From Crossiella cryophila (GTDB lineage Bacteria; Actinomycetota; Actinomycetes; Mycobacteriales; Pseudonocardiaceae), in contig NZ_JACHMH010000001.1 in NCBI RefSeq assembly GCF_014204915.1, positions 5,853,501 through 5,917,500 on the forward strand: a stretch of DNA of 64,000 nt. Reading direction: 5' to 3'. Positions 24,126 through 30,897 of this stretch are shown here, one piece after another; position 1 is the stretch's first letter, and each line of letters opens with the position of its first letter. The position numbers and the translations under genes are program-made. Below the pieces are notes generated by a model that did not search any database, was not told where the DNA came from, and worked only from the letters and a program-made list of their open reading frames with translations.

Positions 24126-25037
24126 ATGGCCAACTCGCCTGCCGGGGAGTCGGTGCTGGCGCGGGTGGTGCGCATCTTCGAGACCTTCGGCACGGACACC
24201 CCGGCGCTGCGGGTCTCGGAGATCGCCCGCCGCGCCGGGCTGCCCGTGCCCACCGCCTCCCGCCTGATCGAGGAGCTGGTCGGCCACGGCTGGCTGCACC
24301 GCGAACCCGACCGCAGCGTGCGGCTGGGCCTGCGGATCTGGGAACTGGCCTCCAGGGCCTCGCCCGCGCTGAGCCTGCGCGAGGCCGCCATGCCGTTCAT
24401 GGAAGACCTCCAGGCCGTGGTCGGCCACCACACCCAGCTCGGCGTGCTCGAAGGCCGCGAGGTGCTGTTCCTGGAACGGCTGTCCGCACCGGGCGCGGTG
24501 GACAACGTCATCCGGATCGCCGGGCGGCTGCCGCTGCACGTCAACTCGGCCGGACTGGTGCTGCTCGCACACGCCCCGGTCGACCTGCAGGAATCCGTGC
24601 TCACCGGACCGTTGCCCGCCTACGCCAAGCGCACCATCACCGATCCCGGGCGGCTGCGTGCCTTTCTGGCCGATGTCCGGCGCGGCGGATTCGCGTTGTG
24701 TCGCGGGTTCATCGACGACGGCGTCACCGGCATCGCCGCCCCGGTGCGCGGTCCGGACAACGAGGTGACCGCCGCGCTCGCGGTGATCGTGCCCGACGAC
24801 GCCCAGGTCCAGGGCCACCTGCCCGCCCTGCGTGCCGCCGCCCGGGGGATATCCCGCGCCCTCGGCGCTGGTAGGCCGGGTGTGGTGGATCTTGCACACG
24901 ATCGCCGGGCCCAGGCCGCCCCTGACGGCACCGCGGGGACGACCACGTACATCCCGGTACGCGGCCGTCCCCGCGGCACCGCCATGAACGACCTGGACTC
25001 CGGCGCTCACGCACAAGATCCACCACACCCGGCCTAG
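24126..25037 (+). CDS. IclR family regulator, probable regulator of the pob/pca operon
   Basis: A 303-residue protein. The N-terminal winged helix is SVLARVVRIFETFGTDTPAL then LRVSEIARRAGLPVPTASRL; the effector domain follows (VGHHTQLGVLEGREVLFLER, LPLHVNSAGLVLLAHAP, GFALCRGFIDDGVTGIAAPV). IclR members such as PobR/PcaR/PcaU control 4-hydroxybenzoate and protocatechuate genes, and pobA begins 77 nt downstream. The canonical domain ends near residue 248. The last 55 residues and the stop codon are encoded by a 165-bp sequence bounded by 23-bp inverted repeats. ATG 24126 directly follows the SRPBCC stop. Confidence 0.88.
   Translation: MANSPAGESVLARVVRIFETFGTDTPALRVSEIARRAGLPVPTASRLIEELVGHGWLHREPDRSVRLGLRIWELASRASPALSLREAAMPFMEDLQAVVGHHTQLGVLEGREVLFLERLSAPGAVDNVIRIAGRLPLHVNSAGLVLLAHAPVDLQESVLTGPLPAYAKRTITDPGRLRAFLADVRRGGFALCRGFIDDGVTGIAAPVRGPDNEVTAALAVIVPDDAQVQGHLPALRAAARGISRALGAGRPGVVDLAHDRRAQAAPDGTAGTTTYIPVRGRPRGTAMNDLDSGAHAQDPPHPA
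24872..25036. mobile_element. MITE-like element with perfect 23-bp terminal inverted repeats (in the 3' end of iclR)
   Basis: The segments 24872-24894 and 25014-25036 are exact inverted copies of 23 bp. They begin TAGGCCGGGTGTGG and enclose 119 bp. Inside is a second dyad: CCGCGGGGACG (24931-24941) with 24966-24976. The right end supplies the TAG stop of the IclR gene. No transposase is encoded, and no target duplication is obvious from the flanks. The alternative is a large cruciform terminator; the exact long arms far apart favour an insertion-derived element. Confidence 0.5.
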
Positions 25038-25040
25038 TGT

Positions 25041-25059
25041 CTCATTCAATGAAAGTGAG
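25041..25059 (+). promoter_or_regulatory. Possible IclR-type operator before pobA
   Basis: An imperfect dyad: CTCA at 25041-25044 and TGAG at 25056-25059 flank TTCAATGAA, itself symmetric about its central base. It is AT-rich and lies about 55 nt upstream of the pobA start. Position and symmetry suit binding by the adjacent IclR regulator; no promoter hexamers are certain. Confidence 0.4.
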
Positions 25060-25114
25060 GTAGCTCCGCGCGGGCCGCGACGGCCAAGGTGCGTCCACGG
25101 AGAAAGGGGAGTGG

Positions 25115-26290
25115 ATGCGCACCCAGGTGGTCATCATCGGCGCCGGGCCGGCCGGTCTGCTGCTCTCGCACCTGCTCGGGCTGGACGGCGTCGACTCGGT
25201 GCTGATCGAACGCCAGAGCGCCGAACACGTGCAGTCCCGCATCCGCGCCGGGATCCTGGAGGCGGGCACGGTCGAGGTGCTGCGGGATGCCGGGGTGGGC
25301 GAGCGGCTGGGCGCGGAAGCCTTGCGGCACCGGGGGATCTACCTCCAGTGGCCCGGCCACCGCGAGCACGTGGACTTCGTCGACCTGATCGGCCGCTCGG
25401 TGTCGGTGTACGGGCAGACCGAGGTCACCAAGGACCTGATGGCCGCCCGCGAACGCGCCGACCGCCCGGTCTTCTACGGCGCCAGCCAGGTCGAACTGCA
25501 CGGCGTGGACACCGATCGGCCGCACGTGACCTTCGTGGACGCCGACGGGCAGGCACACCGGATCGAGGCCCAGGTCATCGCCGGCTGCGACGGCCACCAC
25601 GGCCCCAGCCGCCAGGCCCTGCCCGCCGCCCTGCGCCAGACCTGGACCAGGGACTATCCGTTCGCCTGGCTCGGCGTGCTCGCCGAGGTGCCGCCCTCCA
25701 CCGACGAACTGATCTACGCCTGGCACCGGGACGGCTTCGCCATGCACAGCATGCGATCCAGCACCATCAGCCGGTTCTACCTCCAGGTCCGGCCCGGCGA
25801 GGACCCGGCGGAATGGCCGGACGAACGGATCTGGACCGCACTGGCCACCCGGCTCGGCGCGCACGACGGCGGCTGGCAGCTCACCACCGGTCCGATCACC
25901 GAGAAAAGCGTGCTGCCCATGCGCAGTTTCGTGGCCACCCCGCTCCGGCACGGCAGGCTCTTCCTGGCGGGCGACGCCGGGCACATCGTGCCGCCCACCG
26001 GCGCCAAGGGCCTCAACCTCGCGGTCGCCGACGTGGTGCTGCTGCACCGCGCATTGGTCGCCTGGCTGCTGGACGGCAAACCGGAGCTGGCCGAGTCCTA
26101 TTCGGACACCGCGCTGCGCCGGGTCTGGCGGTGCACCCACTTCTCCTGGTGGATGACCACCATGCTGCACCGGCACGGCGACGACTTCGACGCCCGCCTG
26201 CAACTCGCCCAGCTCGACGCGGTGCGCACCTCCACCGCCGCGGCCACCGAGCTGGCCCAGAACTACGCCGGTCTGCCGATCGGCTGCTGA
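25115..26290 (+). CDS. pobA: 4-hydroxybenzoate 3-monooxygenase
   Basis: A 391-residue class A flavoprotein monooxygenase, the usual PobA length (about 390). It has the FAD motif QVVIIGAGPAGLLLSHLLG, the ribityl segment SRIRAGILEAGTVEVL, the DG motif AGCDGHHGPSRQALP, the GD motif LFLAGDAGHIVPPTGAKGLN, and the active-site-side WRCTHFSWWMTTM. It hydroxylates 4-hydroxybenzoate to protocatechuate with NAD(P)H and oxygen. AAGGGGAG lies just before ATG 25115. It heads the pca operon and feeds PcaHG directly. Confidence 0.95.
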   Translation: MRTQVVIIGAGPAGLLLSHLLGLDGVDSVLIERQSAEHVQSRIRAGILEAGTVEVLRDAGVGERLGAEALRHRGIYLQWPGHREHVDFVDLIGRSVSVYGQTEVTKDLMAARERADRPVFYGASQVELHGVDTDRPHVTFVDADGQAHRIEAQVIAGCDGHHGPSRQALPAALRQTWTRDYPFAWLGVLAEVPPSTDELIYAWHRDGFAMHSMRSSTISRFYLQVRPGEDPAEWPDERIWTALATRLGAHDGGWQLTTGPITEKSVLPMRSFVATPLRHGRLFLAGDAGHIVPPTGAKGLNLAVADVVLLHRALVAWLLDGKPELAESYSDTALRRVWRCTHFSWWMTTMLHRHGDDFDARLQLAQLDAVRTSTAAATELAQNYAGLPIGC

Positions 26291-26323
26291 GGCCAGAAGT
26301 CGCTGGAGTCAGAAGGGGAGACG

Positions 26324-27064
26324 ATGTCGACGACCGAAGGGCACCGGCTCGCGCTGCCGCGCTACCACCGGGACCCACCAGGCACCCATCCACCACTGGA
26401 CAGCCCGGCATACGGGTCCACCGCGCTCCGCCACCCGAAGCAACCCCTTGTCGTTCTACCACACCGGCTGACCGAGGTCACCGGACCGCTGCTCGGCCCC
26501 GGCCGGATCGGCCCCCTGGACAACGACCTCACCCGCCAGCACCCCGGCGAACCGCACGGCCAGCGCATCATCGTGCACGGCCGCCTGCTCGACGGCAACG
26601 GCGAACCCGTGCGCGACTCCCTGGTCGAGCTGTGGCAGGCCAACGCGGCCGGTCGGTACAAGCACGTCCGCGACCGCTGGCCCGCCCCCGTCGACCCCAA
26701 CTTCGACGGCACCGGCCGCACCCTCACCGACAGCGAGGGCCGCTACGAGTTCACCACCATCAAACCCGGCGCCTACCCGTGGCAGAACCACGACAACGCC
26801 TGGCGTCCCGCGCACATCCACTTCTCCGTCTTCGGCACCGCGTTCACCCAGCGCCTGGTCACCCAGATGTACTTCCCGGACGACCCACTCTTCGCCCAGG
26901 ACCCCATCTTCAACTCCGTGCCCGACCCGAAGGCCAGGCAACGCATGATCTCCCGCTTCGACCTGGACCGCACCCAACCGAACTGGGCGCTGGCCTTCGA
27001 GTTCGACATCGTGTTGCGCGGCAACGACTCCTCGGTCTTCGAGGACGAGGAGGAAGACGAATGA
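26324..27064 (+). CDS. pcaH: Protocatechuate 3,4-dioxygenase beta subunit
   Basis: A 246-residue intradiol dioxygenase subunit. All four Fe(III) ligands expected from the Pseudomonas enzyme are present: Tyr112 in ANAAGRYKHVRDRW, Tyr151 in KPGAYPW, and His164 and His166 in RPAHIHFSVFG. The N-terminal arm (LPRYHRDPPGTHPPLDSPAY) and the LVELWQANAAG strand are typical of beta chains. With PcaG it cleaves protocatechuate to 3-carboxy-cis,cis-muconate. It overlaps pcaG by 4 nt (ATGA), giving coupled synthesis of the two subunits. Confidence 0.96.
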   Translation: MSTTEGHRLALPRYHRDPPGTHPPLDSPAYGSTALRHPKQPLVVLPHRLTEVTGPLLGPGRIGPLDNDLTRQHPGEPHGQRIIVHGRLLDGNGEPVRDSLVELWQANAAGRYKHVRDRWPAPVDPNFDGTGRTLTDSEGRYEFTTIKPGAYPWQNHDNAWRPAHIHFSVFGTAFTQRLVTQMYFPDDPLFAQDPIFNSVPDPKARQRMISRFDLDRTQPNWALAFEFDIVLRGNDSSVFEDEEEDE

Positions 27065-27627
27065 GCACCCCCTCGCAAACCGTCGGCCCCTACCTCGCCC
27101 TGGGTCTGGAATGGACGGACGGCCCGGACGCGGTGGCACCGAGTATGCCCGATGCGGTATGGTTGCGTGGCACGGTACGGGACGGCGCGGGCGAGCCGGT
27201 CCCGGACGCGGTGGTGGAAACCTGGCAGGCCGACGCCGACGGACGTTTCAACCACCCGGCTGATCCGCGCGGTGCCGTTGCGGTGCCAGGGTTTCGCGGG
27301 TTCGGCCGGTGCACGACCAACGCCGAGGGCGATTACGGCGTACGCACCGTGGTGCCGGGTGCGGTGCCGGCCGAAGTGGGGTCGACTGAGCAAGGGCAGG
27401 CTCAGGCGCCGCACATCGACATCTCGGTGCTGGCCCGAGGTCTGCTGCACCGGGTGGTGACCCGCGTCTACTTCCCGGAACACACCGACCAGCACCAGTC
27501 CGACCCCGTCCTGCGCACGGTTCCGCAAGACCGGCGAGCCACGCTGATCGCCGAGCGCACCCAGGACGGCTACCGGTTCGACATCCGCCTGCAGGGCGAG
27601 CGGGAGACCGTGTTCTTCGATGTCTGA
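27061..27627 (+). CDS. pcaG: Protocatechuate 3,4-dioxygenase alpha subunit
   Basis: A 188-residue alpha chain starting STPSQTVGPYLALGLEW, the standard opening of PcaG. It keeps the shared fold (DAVWLRGTVRDGAGEPVPDA, VVETWQADADGRFNHPAD, GRCTTNAEGDYGVRTVVPGA, APHIDISVLARGLL) but, as in other alpha subunits, lacks the metal-ligand Tyr and His set of the beta chain (for example HID in place of HIH). It overlaps pcaH by 4 nt and pcaB by 8 nt. Confidence 0.95.
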   Translation: MSTPSQTVGPYLALGLEWTDGPDAVAPSMPDAVWLRGTVRDGAGEPVPDAVVETWQADADGRFNHPADPRGAVAVPGFRGFGRCTTNAEGDYGVRTVVPGAVPAEVGSTEQGQAQAPHIDISVLARGLLHRVVTRVYFPEHTDQHQSDPVLRTVPQDRRATLIAERTQDGYRFDIRLQGERETVFFDV

Positions 27628-29641
27628 CCTGTTCGACCCCCTGTCCGCCGCCGGCCCGGTAAGAGCCACGGTCGATGATCAGGCCTGGCTCCAAGCCATG
27701 CTCGACTTCGAACGCGCCCTCGCCCAAGCCCAGTCCGAGGCCGGTCTGCTGTCCCCGGAACACGCGAAAGCCATTGCGGTGGCGTGTGATCCGGCCCGCT
27801 ACAACCCAACCGAGATCGGCGCGACCGCGTCCGGCATCGGCAACCCCGCGGCGCCCCTGGTCCGCGCCCTCACCGCGGAGGTGGGCGGCGAGGCAGCGCG
27901 CTACGTGCACCTGGGCGCGACCAGCCAGGACGTGCTGGACACCGCGTCCATGCTGGTGCTGCGGCGTGCGGTGGCGGAGTTGCTGTCCATTGTGGACAGG
28001 GCGGGTGCGCGGGCGGCGGAGTTGGCGGCGCGTTACCGGGACACGCCACAGGCGGGGCGGACGCTGGGGCAGCAGGCGTTGCCGGTGACCTTCGGGTTGA
28101 CGGCGGCGGGGTGGGTGTCGGCGTTGACGGCTGCCCGGGAACGGTTGCGCGGGTTGCGGTTCGCGGTGCAGTTGGGCGGGGCGGCGGGGACGTTGGCTTC
28201 GCTGGAGGAGGTCGCCCGGGTGGGTCTCGCGGGTGCTTCCGCGGCGCCCGGCCCGACGGCGAGTGCCGGCTCGCCTGTGCCCGCTGGCCGGACGACGGGC
28301 GGCGACCTGCCCTCGCCAGTTGGCCTGGCGGTGATGCCCGGCCTGACGCCGACCGCTGATCCGGCGTCGGGTCCTGCGGTGCACGACGGCGGGGCGACGA
28401 CGGGCCTGCCCACGAATGCTGGTCTGGCCATGCCCGCCGAGGCAGGGACCGTCGCCACTTCGGCCGCGATCACCGCTCCGGCGATGGCTGCCGAGGCAGG
28501 GACTGTCGCCACTTCGGCTGCGATTGCCGGTCCGGCGATGGCCGCTGGTCCAGGGACCGTCGTCACCTCGGCTGCGATCACTGGTCCGGTGATGGCCGCT
28601 GGTCCGGCGGAGAGCAGTGGATCGGCGGCGATCCCCGGTCTGGCCGCGATCCCAGGTCCAGTGGCGTTCCCTGGTCCGGCCGAGACCGCCGGCTTGTCTG
28701 CGATCCCCGGCTCGGCCGTTGCTATCGACCCGCCTCCGCTCACCACCCCGCTCTTGCCCGCGGACTCGCCCCCGCCCGCCACCGCGTCCTTGCCCGCGGA
28801 CTCGCTCCTGACCACCACCCCGTCCTTGCCCGCGGACTCGCCCCTGACCACCACCCCGCTCTTGCCCGCCGACTCGCCCCTGACCACCACCCCGCCCCCG
28901 CCCACCGGCCCGGCCGTGCTCACCGGACTCGCCCGAGCGCTCAACCTCGAAGAACCCACCCTCCCCTGGCACACCGAGCGATCCCGCATCACCACCATCG
29001 CCGCCGCCCTCGCCGACCTGGCCGCCACCGCCGCCGGAATCGCCCGCACCATCACCCTGCTCGCCCAGACCGAGATCGGCGAGGTCCACGAGCAAGGCCC
29101 CCCGGGCAGCGGCGGCTCCTCCACCCTGCCGCACAAGCAGAACCCGGTCGCCGCCGTCCTCGCCGCCGGCGCCGCCGCCCAGGCCCCGGGGCTGGTGGGG
29201 ACCTTGTTCTCCGTGCGGGCGCAGGAGTATCAGCGGGCGGCTGGGCACTGGCATGCCGAGTGGCGGCCCCTGGCCGAACTCGTCCGGGTGACCGGGGCCG
29301 CGGCGTACTGGATGGCGGAGAGCCTGGAGCGGTTGCGGGTGGATCCGGTGCGGATGCGGGCGAACCTGGATCGCACCGGGGGAGTGCTGCTCGCCGAACG
29401 GGTCACGGCGGCGCTGACCGGGCGGGTTGGGCGGTTGGTGGCGCATGACGTGGTTGGCCGGTGTGCGCGGCGGGCGGTGGCGGGGGAGGATTTCGCCGCG
29501 GTGCTTGGCGCGGATCCGGTGGTGGCGGCGCAGTTGTCGCGGCAGCGGATCGTGGAGTTGCTGGACCCGGCGGGCTATCTGGGCAGCGCCGGGGTGTTCG
29601 TCGATCGCGCGCTGGCCGCGTGGCACATGGAGGACAGGTGA
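27620..29641 (+). CDS. pcaB: 3-carboxy-cis,cis-muconate cycloisomerase with a 234-residue repeat insertion
   Basis: A 673-residue fumarase/aspartase superfamily enzyme. The usual PcaB is about 440-450 residues. Residues 1-195 (MSDLFDPLSAAGPVRATVDD, YVHLGATSQDVLDTASM, LGGAAGTLASL) and 430-673 (LEEPTLPWHTERSRI, PPGSGGSSTLPHKQNP with the signature loop, EYQRAAGHWHAEWRPL) together make a complete enzyme. Between them about 234 residues of Ala/Pro/Thr-rich repeats are inserted in frame, at the loop after ASL. PcaB lactonises carboxymuconate to 4-carboxymuconolactone. The insertion probably forms an exposed loop; its effect on activity is unknown. Confidence 0.92.
   Translation: MSDLFDPLSAAGPVRATVDDQAWLQAMLDFERALAQAQSEAGLLSPEHAKAIAVACDPARYNPTEIGATASGIGNPAAPLVRALTAEVGGEAARYVHLGATSQDVLDTASMLVLRRAVAELLSIVDRAGARAAELAARYRDTPQAGRTLGQQALPVTFGLTAAGWVSALTAARERLRGLRFAVQLGGAAGTLASLEEVARVGLAGASAAPGPTASAGSPVPAGRTTGGDLPSPVGLAVMPGLTPTADPASGPAVHDGGATTGLPTNAGLAMPAEAGTVATSAAITAPAMAAEAGTVATSAAIAGPAMAAGPGTVVTSAAITGPVMAAGPAESSGSAAIPGLAAIPGPVAFPGPAETAGLSAIPGSAVAIDPPPLTTPLLPADSPPPATASLPADSLLTTTPSLPADSPLTTTPLLPADSPLTTTPPPPTGPAVLTGLARALNLEEPTLPWHTERSRITTIAAALADLAATAAGIARTITLLAQTEIGEVHEQGPPGSGGSSTLPHKQNPVAAVLAAGAAAQAPGLVGTLFSVRAQEYQRAAGHWHAEWRPLAELVRVTGAAAYWMAESLERLRVDPVRMRANLDRTGGVLLAERVTAALTGRVGRLVAHDVVGRCARRAVAGEDFAAVLGADPVVAAQLSRQRIVELLDPAGYLGSAGVFVDRALAAWHMEDR
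28436..28597 (+). repeat. Three tandem 54-bp repeats within pcaB
   Basis: The units are 28436-28489, 28490-28543 and 28544-28597, imperfect but clearly related, each coding 18 residues of the form AEAGTVATSAAITAPAMA. They are in frame and lie inside the inserted region. Confidence 0.9.
28751..28894 (+). repeat. Four tandem 36-bp repeats within pcaB
   Basis: The units start at 28751, 28787, 28823 and 28859, each coding 12 residues of the form LPADSPLTTTPL. The last three units are nearly identical, which suggests recent duplication by slippage or unequal recombination. Confidence 0.9.
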
Positions 29642-30414
29642 CGATCCTTCCGGCGTACCGGGTCGACGGGCCCGTGCACGGGCCGCCCGTGGTGTTGTCC
29701 GGCTCGCTCGGCAGCGACCACCGGATGTGGCGGCCGCAGGCGGGCGCGCTGGCCGCGGCCGGGTACCGGGTCATCTCCTACGACCACCGCGGGCACGGCG
29801 CCTCGCCGACCCCGCCGGGGCCGTACGAGATGGCCGGGCTGGCCGCGGACGCGGCGGCGTTGCTGGATGAGCTGGACCTGCCGGAGGCGCACTTCGCCGG
29901 GCTGTCCCTGGGCGGGATGGTCGGCATGTGGCTGGCCGCGCACCGGCCGGACCGGGTGCGTGGCCTGGTGCTGTGCTGCACCTCGGCCGACCTCAACCCG
30001 CGATCCGGGTGGGCGGAGCGGGCGCGGCTGGTGCGGGCCGAGGGCACCGGCGCGGTCGCCGAGGCGGTGGTCAGCCGCTGGCTCACCCCGGACTGCGCCC
30101 AGCGGCGGCCGGAGTTCGTCGCGGAACTGCGCGGGATGATCACCGCGACCTCCGCCGAGGGATACGCGGCCTGCTGCGGGGCGATCGAGCGGATGGACCT
30201 GCTCCCGCTGCTGCCCACGATCAGCGCGCCGACGCTGGTGATCTCCGGCTCCGAAGACCCCGCCACCCCACCCGAGCACGGCCGCCTCATCGCGGACCGG
30301 ATCCCCGGCGCGCGATTCGCCCTGGTCGAGCAGGCCGCGCACCTGGGCAACGTGGAACAGCCCGCGGAGTTCACCCAGCTCGTCCTGGAACACCTGGGAG
30401 CACTCGATGTCTGA
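29638..30414 (+). CDS. pcaD: 3-oxoadipate enol-lactonase
   Basis: A 258-residue alpha/beta hydrolase with PcaD features: PAYRVDGPVHGPPVVLSGSL, GSDHRMWRPQ, VISYDHRGHGAS, the nucleophile FAGLSLGGMVGMWLAAH, APTLVISGSEDPATPPEHG with the acid, and His in EQAAHLGNVEQP. It hydrolyses 3-oxoadipate enol-lactone to 3-oxoadipate. GTG 29638 overlaps the pcaB stop by 4 nt and the gene overlaps pcaC by 8 nt. In several actinomycetes pcaD and pcaC are fused as pcaL; here they are separate. Confidence 0.93.
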   Translation: MTILPAYRVDGPVHGPPVVLSGSLGSDHRMWRPQAGALAAAGYRVISYDHRGHGASPTPPGPYEMAGLAADAAALLDELDLPEAHFAGLSLGGMVGMWLAAHRPDRVRGLVLCCTSADLNPRSGWAERARLVRAEGTGAVAEAVVSRWLTPDCAQRRPEFVAELRGMITATSAEGYAACCGAIERMDLLPLLPTISAPTLVISGSEDPATPPEHGRLIADRIPGARFALVEQAAHLGNVEQPAEFTQLVLEHLGALDV

Positions 30415-30787
30415 CGAGCAGTACGCCGAGGGGATGCGGGTGCGGCGGGAGGTGCTCGGCGACGCGCACGTGGACCGCGCGGTGGCGAACACGACCGAGT
30501 TCACCGCGCCCTTCCAGGACTACATCACCCGCGCCGCCTGGGGATCGGTCTGGACCAGGGACGGCCTGGACCGGCGCACCCGCAGCTGCCTCACCCTGGC
30601 CCTGCTCACCGCGCTCGGCCAGCACGAGGAACTGGCCATGCACGTGCGCGCGGCCGTGCGCAACGGCCTGTCCGCGGCCGAGATCGGCGAGGTGCTGCTG
30701 CACACCGGGGTCTACGCCGGGGTGCCCGCCGCCAACGCCGCCTACGCGGTGGCGCAACGGGTGCTGACCGAGCTAGGCGAGCTGTGA
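30407..30787 (+). CDS. pcaC: 4-carboxymuconolactone decarboxylase
   Basis: A 126-residue CMD-family protein: AEGMRVRREVLGDAHVDRAV at the start, FQDYITRAAWGSVWTRDGLD, RTRSCLTLALLTALGQHEEL and GEVLLHTGVYAGVPAANAAY. It converts 4-carboxymuconolactone to the enol-lactone used by PcaD. The gene overlaps pcaD by 8 nt and ends the operon. The pathway's last steps (pcaI, pcaJ, pcaF) are not in the window. Confidence 0.95.
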   Translation: MSDEQYAEGMRVRREVLGDAHVDRAVANTTEFTAPFQDYITRAAWGSVWTRDGLDRRTRSCLTLALLTALGQHEELAMHVRAAVRNGLSAAEIGEVLLHTGVYAGVPAANAAYAVAQRVLTELGEL

Positions 30788-30884
30788 CGCCTGGCTGACG
30801 CGCGCTGGTCCAGGTGGCCTACTTGGCCAAAAACAGTTCAACACTGTCGACGGTCGGCACTGCGTGCCCGCCGGGGTGGCGATC

Positions 30885-30890
30885 TAGGCT
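30885..30890 (+). promoter_or_regulatory. Possible -10 element of a leaderless M64 protease mRNA
   Basis: TAGGCT ends 7 nt before ATG 30898, the spacing typical of leaderless actinomycete transcripts. No Shine-Dalgarno sequence lies before that ATG, which agrees with leaderless translation. No convincing -35 is seen. Confidence 0.4.
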
Positions 30891-30897
30891 GCCGACC

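Noticed and set aside
28210-28900. Intein inside pcaB
   Set aside because: The inserted segment is low-complexity with tandem repeats. It has no N-terminal Cys/Ser splice block, no HN end and no endonuclease motifs.
27248-29626. Very long minus-strand open frame opposite pcaB
   Set aside because: It reads G, R and H-rich text with no domain, its openness follows from G+C-rich codon structure, and the plus strand encodes an obvious operon gene.
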